Part shown: positions 7,733 to 15,094 of the stretch, piece after piece | How positions within the stretch are numbered: position 1 is the stretch's first letter | Layout: each line of letters begins with the position of its first letter | Assembly: GCA_021780075.1 (NCBI GenBank) | Contig: JAJXZL010000006.1 | Location: 1-50,157, forward strand | Origin: Acidobacteriota bacterium | Lineage (GTDB): Bacteria > Acidobacteriota > Terriglobia > Terriglobales > Acidobacteriaceae | Reading direction: 5' to 3' | Length of the DNA: 50,157 nucleotides | Translations under genes and position numbers: made by a program | The notes under the pieces: generated by a model | Database searches by the model: none | Seen by the model: only the letters and a program-made list of their open reading frames with translations | What the model was told of the DNA's origin: nothing

Positions 7733-8191
7733 ATGCTTAAGCTCACAAAGAAGGCCGATTACGGATTGATGGCGCTCAAGTACCTTGCCGAGCACCCGGA
7801 GACGGTTGCCTTGAGCGCAAAGGACATTGCCGACGCCTACGGAATTCCGGCGCAGTTGCTGGCAAAGATTCTGCAAAAGCTCACCAAGTCCGGCCTGCTC
7901 AAGTCGCATGCAGGCATGAACGGCGGCTATGCGCTGTCGCGGGACGCGCGAGAGATTTCGGCTTATGAGGTAATTCACGCCATCGATGGGCCGTTCTTTA
8001 TTACGTCCTGCACCAAGGGCACCAAGGGCTGCGAACTGACGCCGAGCTGCACAATCAAGGAGCCGCTGGCGCGGGTAAATGAAACCATTGCCGGCGTGCT
8101 GAAGAGCATCAGCATCCAGGACCTTTCCGATCACGAACACCCGGCAGGACCGGCTGAGAAGTCCAGTCCGCTGGTTTCCCTGACGCATTAA
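7733..8191 (+). CDS. iscR: Rrf2-family Fe-S regulator IscR
   Basis: The 152-residue protein has the Rrf2 winged-helix start (Leu-Thr-Lys-Lys-Ala-Asp-Tyr-Gly-Leu) and recognition region around residues 28-60 (Ala-Lys-Asp-Ile-Ala through Leu-Leu-Ala-Lys-Ile). Cys93, Cys100 and Cys106 can hold a 2Fe-2S cluster. E. coli IscR uses three cysteines plus a histidine; the spacing here is Cys-x6-Cys-x5-Cys and no histidine follows Cys106 directly. Its position as first gene of the isc cluster supports the IscR role, sensing Fe-S status and repressing the operon when its cluster is loaded. Its own promoter carries an inverted repeat over the -10 box. Confidence 0.88.
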   Translation: MLKLTKKADYGLMALKYLAEHPETVALSAKDIADAYGIPAQLLAKILQKLTKSGLLKSHAGMNGGYALSRDAREISAYEVIHAIDGPFFITSCTKGTKGCELTPSCTIKEPLARVNETIAGVLKSISIQDLSDHEHPAGPAEKSSPLVSLTH

Positions 8192-8262
8192 CCGATGAAT
8201 TTTTGCTCCGCCCGGAAATGCAAGAAGGGAACGGAGCCGCAACGACGAGGATGGAGACCAAG

Positions 8263-9516
8263 ATGAGTACAGTTGCCAGCCAGATTGAAGTACCGGCAGG
8301 CGTGACCTTGCCAATCTATATGGATAATCACGCCACTAGCCCGCTCGATCCCCGGGTGCTGGAGGCGATGATGCCCTACTTCACCAACAAATTCGGCAAC
8401 GCTGCAAGCCGCAACCACTCGTTTGGATGGGAAGCGGAGCAGGCCGTGGAAGCGGCGCGCGAGCAGATCGCCAAGCTCATCGGCGCCACCGCCAAGGAGA
8501 TTATCTTTACCTCCGGCGCAACCGAGAGCGACAACCTGGCCATCAAGGGCATCGCGGAGATGTATCGCGAGCGCGGCAACCACATCATCACCCAGGTCAC
8601 CGAGCACAAGGCTGTGCTGGACACCTGCAAGCGCCTTGAAAAGTACGGCTATCGCGTGACGTATCTGCCGGTGAAGGCCGACGGCCTGATCGATCTTGAA
8701 GACCTGAAGCGGGCCATGGACGACAAGACGATCCTGGTCACCATCATGTCCGCCAACAACGAGATTGGCGTTCTGCAGCCCATCCGCGAGATCGGCAAGA
8801 TCTGCCATGAAAAGGGCGTGCTGTTCCATACCGACGCGGTGCAGTCCGTGGGCAAGGTGCCCATCAACGTCATCGCGGACAACATCGATGTGCTGTCGCT
8901 TTCAGGGCACAAGATTTACGGCCCCAAGGGCGTGGGCGCGCTCTACGTACGCCGGCGCAATCCGCGCGTGCAGATTGCCGCGCAGATTGATGGCGGCGGC
9001 CACGAGCGCGGCATGCGCTCCGGCACGCTCAATGTCCCCGGGATTGTGGGTCTCGGCAAGGCCTGCGAAATCGCATTCAACGAAATGGACTCCGAGGCGG
9101 CCTACCTGCGCGGCCTGCGCGACCGGCTCAAGGCAAAGCTTGAATCGGAGCTCGACTACATCCATGTCAACGGCACCATGGAGCATCGCCTGCCCGGCAA
9201 CTTGAACGTGAGCTTTGTGTATGTCGAGGGCGAGTCGCTGCTGATGGGCATCAACGATGTGGCCGTCTCCAGCGGTTCGGCCTGCACCTCGGCCACTCTG
9301 GAGCCCTCGTATGTGCTGAAGGCTCTGGGCCTCGGCGACGACGTGGCGCATAGTTCGATTCGCTTTGGACTTGGCCGCTTCAACACCCAGGCTGAGGTGG
9401 ACTACGTGGCCGCCAAGGTCATCGACATTGTGAAGAAGCTCCGTGAGCTTTCGCCGCTCTACGAGATGGTGAAGGAAGGCATTGACCTGACCAAGATCGA
9501 GTGGCAGGCGCACTAA
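8263..9516 (+). CDS. iscS: Cysteine desulfurase IscS
   Basis: IscS takes sulfur from cysteine and passes it as persulfide to IscU, leaving alanine. The 417-residue product is a class V PLP enzyme. Ser-Gly-His-Lys (Lys217) binds PLP, and the mobile loop Ser-Ser-Gly-Ser-Ala-Cys (Cys341) carries the persulfide. Its N-terminus Ile-Tyr-Met-Asp-Asn-His-Ala-Thr-Ser is typical of the family. The ATG at 8263 has GGAG six bases upstream; the frame stays open 60 bases further, including an ATG at 8251. It sits between iscR and iscU, as in known isc operons. Confidence 0.95.
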   Translation: MSTVASQIEVPAGVTLPIYMDNHATSPLDPRVLEAMMPYFTNKFGNAASRNHSFGWEAEQAVEAAREQIAKLIGATAKEIIFTSGATESDNLAIKGIAEMYRERGNHIITQVTEHKAVLDTCKRLEKYGYRVTYLPVKADGLIDLEDLKRAMDDKTILVTIMSANNEIGVLQPIREIGKICHEKGVLFHTDAVQSVGKVPINVIADNIDVLSLSGHKIYGPKGVGALYVRRRNPRVQIAAQIDGGGHERGMRSGTLNVPGIVGLGKACEIAFNEMDSEAAYLRGLRDRLKAKLESELDYIHVNGTMEHRLPGNLNVSFVYVEGESLLMGINDVAVSSGSACTSATLEPSYVLKALGLGDDVAHSSIRFGLGRFNTQAEVDYVAAKVIDIVKKLRELSPLYEMVKEGIDLTKIEWQAH

Positions 9517-9534
9517 GGACATTGAAGTGGGTGC

Positions 9535-9560
9535 CCCAGGTTTCGATTTTGAGACCTGGG
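9535..9560. repeat. Intergenic stem-loop between iscS and iscU
   Basis: CCCAGGT at the left pairs with ACCTGGG at the right, extended by a U-G pair and two more pairs around GATTTT. It is embedded in GGGTGCCCC...GGGAACAC. Similar designs occur at 13764 and 50087 and more loosely at 14482. No T-run follows, so it is more likely a repeat or mRNA-processing element than a terminator. Confidence 0.5.
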
Positions 9561-9617
9561 AACACCAGCCGAATCAAATTTAGAGACGCGGCTTCCCCCG
9601 CAGAAGGATGAGAGCAA

Positions 9618-10037
9618 ATGGCATACAGTGACAAGGTAGTAGACCACTACAACAATCCGCGCAACGTGGGCACGCTGGACAAGAGTTCGACCGAAGTGGG
9701 CACGGGCCTGGTGGGTGCGCCGGAGTGCGGCGACGTTATGCGTCTGCAGATCCGCGTGAACCCCGAGACGCAGGTGATCGAAGAGGCCAAGTTCAAGACC
9801 TTCGGCTGCGGCTCCGCCATTGCAAGTTCATCGCTCGCCACGGAGTGGATCAAGGGCCGCACCGTCGAGGATGCCATGGCCATCAAGAACACCGACATTG
9901 TGAAGGAGCTGTCGCTTCCTCCGGTGAAGATTCACTGCTCCGTGCTGGCCGAGGATGCGATTCGCGCGGCCATTGGGGACTGGAAGAAAAAGAACGGCGT
10001 TGCGGAAACGGCCGCGGCTGAAACCTCTGCGCACTAA
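9618..10037 (+). CDS. iscU: Fe-S cluster scaffold IscU
   Basis: IscU assembles a 2Fe-2S cluster from IscS sulfur and iron before handing it on through HscA and HscB. The 139-residue product has ligands Cys37, Cys64 and Cys107 with the stabilising Asp39. It also has the HscA recognition motif Leu-Pro-Pro-Val-Lys (100-104), directly before Ile-His-Cys. The N-terminus (Tyr-Ser-Asp-Lys-Val-x-Asp-His-Tyr-x-Asn-Pro-Arg-Asn-Val-Gly) is canonical. An Ala-rich tail of about ten residues follows the usual end. A GAAGGATGAGAG purine-rich stretch lies upstream of the start. Confidence 0.95.
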   Translation: MAYSDKVVDHYNNPRNVGTLDKSSTEVGTGLVGAPECGDVMRLQIRVNPETQVIEEAKFKTFGCGSAIASSSLATEWIKGRTVEDAMAIKNTDIVKELSLPPVKIHCSVLAEDAIRAAIGDWKKKNGVAETAAAETSAH

Positions 10038-10149
10038 GAGCGGTTTGCGCACGGAGTTTTTTTGAAAGCGCACGATGCTGTCACGTCGCGCAACGACGAA
10101 TGAGTTCGCGCGTGATGGATTGCGCCGAGTGCGGCAGCGAATGTGTCAG

Positions 10150-10169
10150 GGCACGGCTTCAACCGTGCC
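10150..10169. repeat. GGCACGG stem-loop between iscU and iscA
   Basis: GGCACGG and CCGTGCC form a seven-base stem around CTTCAA. From memory, near-identical GC-rich stem-loops are dispersed in acidobacterial genomes. No T-run follows, so transcription probably continues into iscA. Confidence 0.45.
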
Positions 10170-10228
10170 GCAGCAAGTGAGGGACAGTCGGGGTTTTGGC
10201 CCCTGATGGAATCTGGAAGCAGGCAATT

Positions 10229-10630
10229 ATGTCGAACATGGTGAGCATCGAAACAAAACCGGCAGAAGGATCCGTTGTGACGCAACCGCAGGCGCCAGCC
10301 CAGGGCTTGCAGGTAACGGAGCGGGCCATCAAGCGCATCCGTGCGGCCATGGCCAAGGAAGGTATCTCGCCCACGGAGGGCGGTCTGCGTTTGGGCGTGA
10401 TGGGCGGCGGTTGCTCGGGACTCTCCTATTCGATCAAGTTCGATAGCCGGCCCCGCGAGCGCGACCGCATCTACGAGTTCGATGGCGTGCGCGTCTTCGT
10501 CGATCCCAAATCGTTTCTCTACCTGCATGGCATGACGCTGGACTACGAAGAGACACTGATGCGGCAGGGTTTTAACTTCATCAATCCGAACTCCTCGCGC
10601 TCCTGCGGCTGCGGTTCGTCCTTCTCGTAG
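10229..10630 (+). CDS. iscA: A-type Fe-S carrier IscA
   Basis: IscA-type proteins carry Fe-S clusters from IscU to apo-enzymes. The 133-residue product has the A-type fold region Gly-Leu-Arg-Leu-Gly-Val-Met-Gly-Gly-Gly-Cys-Ser-Gly-Leu, and the C-terminal Ser-Cys-Gly-Cys-Gly motif supplies the other two cysteine ligands. About 25 residues precede the usual domain and are proline- and glutamine-rich. The ATG at 10229 was used; the frame opens 33 bases earlier only with a TTG. It sits between iscU and hscB, so it is called iscA rather than erpA or sufA. Confidence 0.9.
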   Translation: MSNMVSIETKPAEGSVVTQPQAPAQGLQVTERAIKRIRAAMAKEGISPTEGGLRLGVMGGGCSGLSYSIKFDSRPRERDRIYEFDGVRVFVDPKSFLYLHGMTLDYEETLMRQGFNFINPNSSRSCGCGSSFS

Positions 10631-10653
10631 GAATTTTTTGCTGGAGTTCTCTC

Positions 10654-11346
10654 ATGTTAAAGGTTATTGATTCGGCAGTTCCGGTTGCGTGCTGGTCCTG
10701 TTCCGTGGCGCATAATGATGCCACGCTGTTCTGCCCGCACTGCAGCAAGATTCAGCCTCCCCCGGGCAGCGATTTTTTCTCAGTGTTCGGGCTGACGCCA
10801 CGCCTCAATCTGGATTTGCCCGAACTGGAGCACGAGTTCCATCGCCTCAGCCGCAGGCTGCATCCTGATCGATTTGCCCGCGCCGGTGAGAACGAGAAGC
10901 AGTGGAGCCTGGCCGACACGGCTCTGCTCAACGATGCCTATCGCACGCTGAAGGAACCGATTCACCGCACCGAATATCTGCTCAAGCTGCACGGCGCCGA
11001 GATTGGCGAAGAGCACAGCGGCAAGGATCGCAAGGACCCTTCGCGCGTGCCCGCCGACCTGCTTGAAGAAGTCTTCGAGCTGAACATGCAACTGGAAGAG
11101 ATGCGTCTGGAGCGCACCACCGGCGAGGCCGACCCGGTATTGCAGGCAAGCCTGGAGCAGGCCAAGCGCAAGTTCGATGGCCTCCTCGATGAGGTGGATC
11201 ACGACCTGCGCGCGCAGTGGCAGGCTTGGGACGAGGGCGACATCGCCGTGCGCCAGTCCGCGCAAAAGACAATGGTGGCTCTGCTTGACAGGCGACGCTA
11301 CCTCAGCAACCTGGTCCGCGACGTGACCGAGACTTTGGGAGTTTAG
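10654..11346 (+). CDS. hscB: J-domain co-chaperone HscB with N-terminal zinc finger
   Basis: HscB brings IscU to the Hsp70 HscA and stimulates its ATPase. The 230-residue product has a J-domain with the required His-Pro-Asp at residues 70-72 and an HSCB C-terminal helical domain that binds the scaffold. Unlike E. coli HscB (about 171 residues), it begins with two CxxC knuckles (Cys13, Cys16, Cys27, Cys30), written Cys-Trp-Ser-Cys and Cys-Pro-His-Cys. Human HSC20 has a similar tetracysteine zinc domain. The gene lies 9 bases before hscA. Confidence 0.9.
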   Translation: MLKVIDSAVPVACWSCSVAHNDATLFCPHCSKIQPPPGSDFFSVFGLTPRLNLDLPELEHEFHRLSRRLHPDRFARAGENEKQWSLADTALLNDAYRTLKEPIHRTEYLLKLHGAEIGEEHSGKDRKDPSRVPADLLEEVFELNMQLEEMRLERTTGEADPVLQASLEQAKRKFDGLLDEVDHDLRAQWQAWDEGDIAVRQSAQKTMVALLDRRRYLSNLVRDVTETLGV

Positions 11347-11355
11347 AGAACCAAC

Positions 11356-13296
11356 ATGGCGGAAGGACGCGTAGTAGGCATCGATCTGGGAACCACCAAT
11401 TCCCTCGTCGCATATATGCAGGGCGATGCGCCGGTGGTCATTCCCGGTGTGGACGGCTCCAATCTTGTGCCATCGGTAGTGGCGCTGGACCCCATGCCCG
11501 CCGATGGCAGCAGGCCCACGGTGACCGTGGGCAACAGCGCGCGCAAGGCGCTTATTGAGACGCCCGAGCGCGTCATCTACTCCGTCAAGCGCCTCATGGG
11601 CCGCAGTCTTGAAGAGGTCCGCAACGAGCTGAAGTTCTTTCCCTTCCGCCTGGCAAATGACGCGGAAGCAGGCGAAGTGCCGCGCGTCCAGTTGGGCGAG
11701 CTTCGCTTTACGCCGCCGGAGATTTCCGCCTACGTGCTGCGCCAGCTCAAGCGCAATGCCGAGCGCTTCTTTGGCGCGCCGGTTACGCAGGCCGTTATCA
11801 CCGTGCCTGCGTATTTTAACGATGCGCAGCGCCAGGCCACCAAGGACGCAGGCCGCATGGCTGGTCTTGAGGTGCTCCGCCTGGTTAACGAGCCGACGGC
11901 GGCGGCGCTCGCATACGGTCTTGACCGCGCGAAGGAAGGCACCATCGCTGTCTACGATCTGGGCGGCGGTACCTTTGACATCTCCATCCTCAAGCTGCGC
12001 GACGGCATCTTTGAGGTGCAGTCGACAAACGGTGATACGCACCTGGGCGGCGACGACATTGATAACCTGCTGCTGACCATCGCGCTCGACGAGATTTACG
12101 CCGAACATGGCGTTGACCTGCACGCGCATCCCAGCGCCGTGCAGGGCTTGCGCAAAGCCGCAATTGACGCCAAGATTCAACTCTCCACCGAATCGGTTGC
12201 GCAGTTCGACATCGAATTGCCCAACGGCGACCGCTATCAGCGCGAAATTCCGCGCGAGGTTTTCGAGCAGTTGATCGAGCCGATTCTTGAGCGCACTGCC
12301 GCACCCTGCAAGCAGGCTCTTGCCGATGCAGGCATCGCGCCCGAGAAGATTGATGAAGTTGTCATGGTGGGCGGCTCGACGCGCATTCCCGCGGTGCGCC
12401 AGTTGGTTGATGAACTCTTCCACCTGAGCGCGCGCGGCAAGAAGCCGCACACTGAGCTAAATCCCGACGAGGTAGTTGCACTTGGCGCGGCTGTGCAGGC
12501 TGACATTCTGGCTGGCGCATCGAAGACCACTGAAGAGATGCTGCTGCTGGACGTGACGCCGCTCTCGCTAGGCATTGAGGCCCTGGGCGGCACAGTCGCG
12601 CGCATCATTCAGCGCAACTCCACCATTCCCGCTTCAGCCACAGAGCATTTCACCACCGGCGTGGACGGGCAGACCAACGTCGCCATCCACGTGGTGCAAG
12701 GTGAGCGCGAGCTGGCCGCCGACTGCCGCTCACTGGCCCGCTTTGACCTCAAGGGCATTCCGCCCATGAGCGCCGGACTGCCGCGCATTGAGGTGCGCTT
12801 CCTCATCGACGCTGACGGCATCCTGCAGGTCTCCGCGCGAGAGCAGCGCAGCGGCCAGGCGGCGCAAATCGAAGTGAAGCCGACCTATGGCCTCACCGAC
12901 GAGCAGGTCGAGAGCATGATTCTCGACTCCTTTGACCACGCCGAAGAGGACTTTGCCAAGCGCCTGCTGATTGAGGCCCGCAACGAGGCCGATACGATTC
13001 TGGCAGCCGTGGAACGCGCGCCGCAGAACCCCGCGTGGCAGCAGTTAACCAGCAATGAAAAGGCAGCCATCGCCCTGGCCAGCGACTACCTGAAAAAGGC
13101 GAAACAGACTGAGAACGCGCCCGCTATCCGCGAGGCAACACTGATTCTGGACCACGCCACGCGCCGCTTTGCCGAGCTGATGATGGAGTCTGCCGTCACC
13201 ACCGCCATCCGCGGCAAGACCATGAACGCCGCAGGTGAAGAACTGGGCGACGAAGTCACCGCGCCGCACCCGATGGCTCCGGCCGAGTTCAAATAA
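11356..13296 (+). CDS. hscA: Fe-S-specific Hsp70 chaperone HscA
   Basis: HscA is an Hsp70 that uses ATP to release the cluster from IscU. The 646-residue product has the ATPase phosphate 1 motif Gly-Ile-Asp-Leu-Gly-Thr-Thr-Asn-Ser, the Val-Pro-Ala-Tyr-Phe-Asn-Asp segment, the phosphate 2 motif Asp-Leu-Gly-Gly-Gly-Thr-Phe-Asp and the adenosine motif Val-Gly-Gly-Ser-Thr-Arg-Ile-Pro. The substrate-binding domain follows around residues 395-520. The alpha-helical lid is moderately short, and the C-terminus lacks the Glu-Glu-Val-Asp type tail. Its place between hscB and fdx fixes HscA rather than DnaK. Confidence 0.93.
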   Translation: MAEGRVVGIDLGTTNSLVAYMQGDAPVVIPGVDGSNLVPSVVALDPMPADGSRPTVTVGNSARKALIETPERVIYSVKRLMGRSLEEVRNELKFFPFRLANDAEAGEVPRVQLGELRFTPPEISAYVLRQLKRNAERFFGAPVTQAVITVPAYFNDAQRQATKDAGRMAGLEVLRLVNEPTAAALAYGLDRAKEGTIAVYDLGGGTFDISILKLRDGIFEVQSTNGDTHLGGDDIDNLLLTIALDEIYAEHGVDLHAHPSAVQGLRKAAIDAKIQLSTESVAQFDIELPNGDRYQREIPREVFEQLIEPILERTAAPCKQALADAGIAPEKIDEVVMVGGSTRIPAVRQLVDELFHLSARGKKPHTELNPDEVVALGAAVQADILAGASKTTEEMLLLDVTPLSLGIEALGGTVARIIQRNSTIPASATEHFTTGVDGQTNVAIHVVQGERELAADCRSLARFDLKGIPPMSAGLPRIEVRFLIDADGILQVSAREQRSGQAAQIEVKPTYGLTDEQVESMILDSFDHAEEDFAKRLLIEARNEADTILAAVERAPQNPAWQQLTSNEKAAIALASDYLKKAKQTENAPAIREATLILDHATRRFAELMMESAVTTAIRGKTMNAAGEELGDEVTAPHPMAPAEFK

Positions 13297-13323
13297 CGCG
13301 CTGCCGCAAGGACATCAAAGACT

Positions 13324-13740
13324 ATGAGCGAAGCAAACACAAAGAACATTCCCGCCGACAAGCTCGTGCGCGTGACCTTTATGCCCGAAGGCAAGACGGT
13401 TGAGTTTGAGTTCGGCACGATGCCTTACGATCATCACGGCAAGCCGATGTCGTTCCTCGATGTCGCGGAGAACTTCGGCATCTTTCTCGATCATGCGTGC
13501 GGCGGTTCCTGCGCCTGCACCACCTGTCACATCTGGGTCAAGGAAGGCGCGCCCGGCATCAGCGAAGCCGAAGACGACGAGCTGGACCGCCTCGACATGG
13601 CCGCCGATCAGCAGCTCAACTCGCGCCTCGGCTGCCAGGCCGTCATCACCGGCCCCGGCAATTACGTGGTTGAGATTCCCAAGTGGAACCGCAACTACAC
13701 CTCCGAGGGCAAGCCGCTGGACATGGCAGTCCAGAAGTAG
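13324..13740 (+). CDS. fdx: Adrenodoxin-type 2Fe-2S ferredoxin Fdx
   Basis: The 138-residue protein is a ferredoxin with ligands Cys59, Cys65 and Cys68 in Cys-x5-Cys-x2-Cys spacing and Cys104 downstream. An additional Cys63 lies inside the first loop. In the ISC pathway Fdx supplies electrons for cluster assembly on IscU. It carries about 12 extra residues before the beta-strand start compared with E. coli Fdx. It follows hscA by 27 bases and precedes iscX, as in the canonical operon. Confidence 0.92.
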   Translation: MSEANTKNIPADKLVRVTFMPEGKTVEFEFGTMPYDHHGKPMSFLDVAENFGIFLDHACGGSCACTTCHIWVKEGAPGISEAEDDELDRLDMAADQQLNSRLGCQAVITGPGNYVVEIPKWNRNYTSEGKPLDMAVQK

Positions 13741-13763
13741 CTCCGGCAAAAAACCGGGTACCC

Positions 13764-13785
13764 CATGTCTCGCTTTTGAGACATG
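13764..13785. repeat. Stem-loop between fdx and iscX
   Basis: CATGTCTC pairs perfectly with GAGACATG across GCTTTT. It is preceded by GGGTACCC, matching the GGGTGCCC that precedes the iscS-iscU stem-loop. It lies in the 77-base gap between fdx and iscX and does not end in a T-run. Confidence 0.5.
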
Positions 13786-13817
13786 AGAATCCACGACCTT
13801 AGTCGAAGGAAAAAAAC

Positions 13818-14036
13818 ATGCTCCGCGAAATCCACTGGACCGACGCCGAAGAAATCGGTATTCAGCTTCAGGAAAAATTTCCCGATATCGATCCGCTCAC
13901 CGTCCGCTTCACTGACCTGCACCGCTACGTCACGGAGTTGGAAGGCTTTGCCGACGACCCCGCCAAGTCCAACGAAGCGCGCCTTGAGGCCATTCAGATG
14001 GCCTGGCACGAAGAGCACGAGGACGCGAAGGGATAA
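13818..14036 (+). CDS. iscX: Fe-S assembly protein IscX
   Basis: The 72-residue acidic protein matches IscX: Ile-His-Trp-Thr-Asp-Ala-Glu-Glu-Ile-Gly at the N-terminus, Val-Arg-Phe-Thr-Asp-Leu-His in the middle, and Leu-Glu-Ala-Ile-Gln-Met-Ala-Trp near the end. IscX binds IscS and iron and tunes the desulfurase. It closes the isc operon, 77 bases after fdx, and converges with a leftward VOC gene only 4 bases away, so no long terminator lies between them. Confidence 0.92.
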   Translation: MLREIHWTDAEEIGIQLQEKFPDIDPLTVRFTDLHRYVTELEGFADDPAKSNEARLEAIQMAWHEEHEDAKG

Positions 14037-14040
14037 CTCT

Positions 14041-14418
14041 TTAAGCCCTGATTGCGGCATGTTGCGAAAGCGAAAGCAGATTGCCGTCTGGATCTTTGAA
14101 CCAGCACACCTTGTCTCCCGTAGGAAACGTGCAGATGCCATGCGCGTCCTGGCCCATGTCTGGGTAGCGCTCCACGCTGACACCCTTCCGCACAAGGGCG
14201 GCGACCTCCGCACCAATGTCGCTCGTCTCCCAGCCCAGGACGGTGTGCTGCGCCGGAACAAATTCCGGCACCCGGCTGATGCGCAGCATCACGCCATGCA
14301 TATCGAATACGAGAGCAAAGCTGTCGTCGCGCACGAAGGTCAAGCCAAGCGTGTCGCGATAGAAGGCAAGGGAAGAATCGGGATTCATTGTGAGCAGAAA
14401 CGTAATGACACCGTTCAT
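14041..14418 (-). CDS. VOC-superfamily (glyoxalase/bleomycin-resistance-like) protein
   Basis: The 125-residue protein has the vicinal-oxygen-chelate layout: Phe-Tyr-Arg-Asp-Thr-Leu-Gly-Leu in the first half, and Lys-Asp-Pro-Asp-Gly-Asn-Leu-Leu-Ser-Leu closing the second. The substrate is not evident; the family includes dioxygenases, isomerases and resistance proteins. The ATG at 14418 has GGAGG five bases upstream; an ATG 24 bases earlier lacks this. The gene runs leftward and ends 4 bases from iscX, so it is separate from the ISC operon. Confidence 0.78.
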   Translation of the reverse strand: MNGVITFLLTMNPDSSLAFYRDTLGLTFVRDDSFALVFDMHGVMLRISRVPEFVPAQHTVLGWETSDIGAEVAALVRKGVSVERYPDMGQDAHGICTFPTGDKVCWFKDPDGNLLSLSQHAAIRA

Positions 14419-14481
14419 GGCAACCTCCGCCGATTCATGCAAAGTCGAGTGCCGCAGACCATGTGTTGATCTTGTCGAATG

Positions 14482-14504
14482 TTCTCGGTTTTGAAACCTG
14501 AGAA
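14482..14504. repeat. Stem-loop between VOC and YraN genes
   Basis: TTCTC pairs with GAGAA, continued by GGTTT with AAACC around a TG loop and one bulged T. The layout is similar to the stem-loops in the ISC operon but the match is looser. It lies in the short gap between the VOC start at 14418 and the YraN stop at 14512, both read leftward. Confidence 0.35.
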
Positions 14505-14511
14505 TACAACC

Positions 14512-14997
14512 CTAATCGCGCGCGGTCCCCTCGCTCCATCCAAACGCAGCCTCGAAGTGTTCGATCTGTCGCTCCTGACCCGGCACAAGATACACGCTCA
14601 CCACGTCAAAACGCACCTGAGGCGCGGTCTCCTGCGGCAACTGGCGCACGTACCGCCGCGCCAGCCTGCGCAGTGTCTGCCGCTTGTGCGAGTCCACCGC
14701 AACCTCTGCGGGAGTCATGTCGCGCGCGGTGCGCGTCTTCACTTCGATAAAGCACAGCAGCGAGCCCTGCCACGCAATCAGGTCCACGTCGCCCGGCGCA
14801 TCGCCAGATGACCAGCGCCGCGCCACCACCGTGTAGTCTTTGCGCCGCAGATGGAAGAACGCGGCGTCCTCGCCCTCGATGCCCGTCGCCAAATGCGCAG
14901 GAAGATTCTGCATGCGGCCTCGCTTGCGCGCTACCCAGTCCAGTCCCGCAAGTCCTCGCTCCAGCCAGACGATTCGCTTTTGCGCCAGCCACCCCAT
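14512..14997 (-). CDS. YraN/UPF0102 nuclease-fold protein
   Basis: The 161-residue protein shows the UPF0102 features: Gly-x-x-Gly-Glu-Asp-Ala-Ala, Tyr-x-Val-Val-Ala-Arg-Arg-Trp, then Gly-Asp-Val-Asp-Leu-Ile-Ala and Phe-Ile-Glu-Val-Lys-Thr-Arg. The Asp...Glu-x-Lys set is the metal-binding core of restriction-endonuclease-like folds. The biological role of this broad family is unsettled. The frame has 28 residues before a second ATG at 14913 with GAGG upstream; the longer form is used because an N-terminal extension is common in related sequences as I recall them. Confidence 0.8.
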   Translation of the reverse strand: MGWLAQKRIVWLERGLAGLDWVARKRGRMQNLPAHLATGIEGEDAAFFHLRRKDYTVVARRWSSGDAPGDVDLIAWQGSLLCFIEVKTRTARDMTPAEVAVDSHKRQTLRRLARRYVRQLPQETAPQVRFDVVSVYLVPGQERQIEHFEAAFGWSEGTARD

Positions 14998-15094
14998 CGC
15001 ACACCATTCTCAGCCGCAATACGCCCAACGCGCAAATGCCGCGCGGACTTTGCATCCAGCGCGGCATCTGTGTTGTGTTTCTCTGCTGTGTAGT

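Noticed and set aside
10780..12450. A 556-codon open frame on the minus strand across hscB and hscA
   Set aside because: It is antisense to two well-supported genes and has no recognisable protein features; GC-rich codon positions keep it open.
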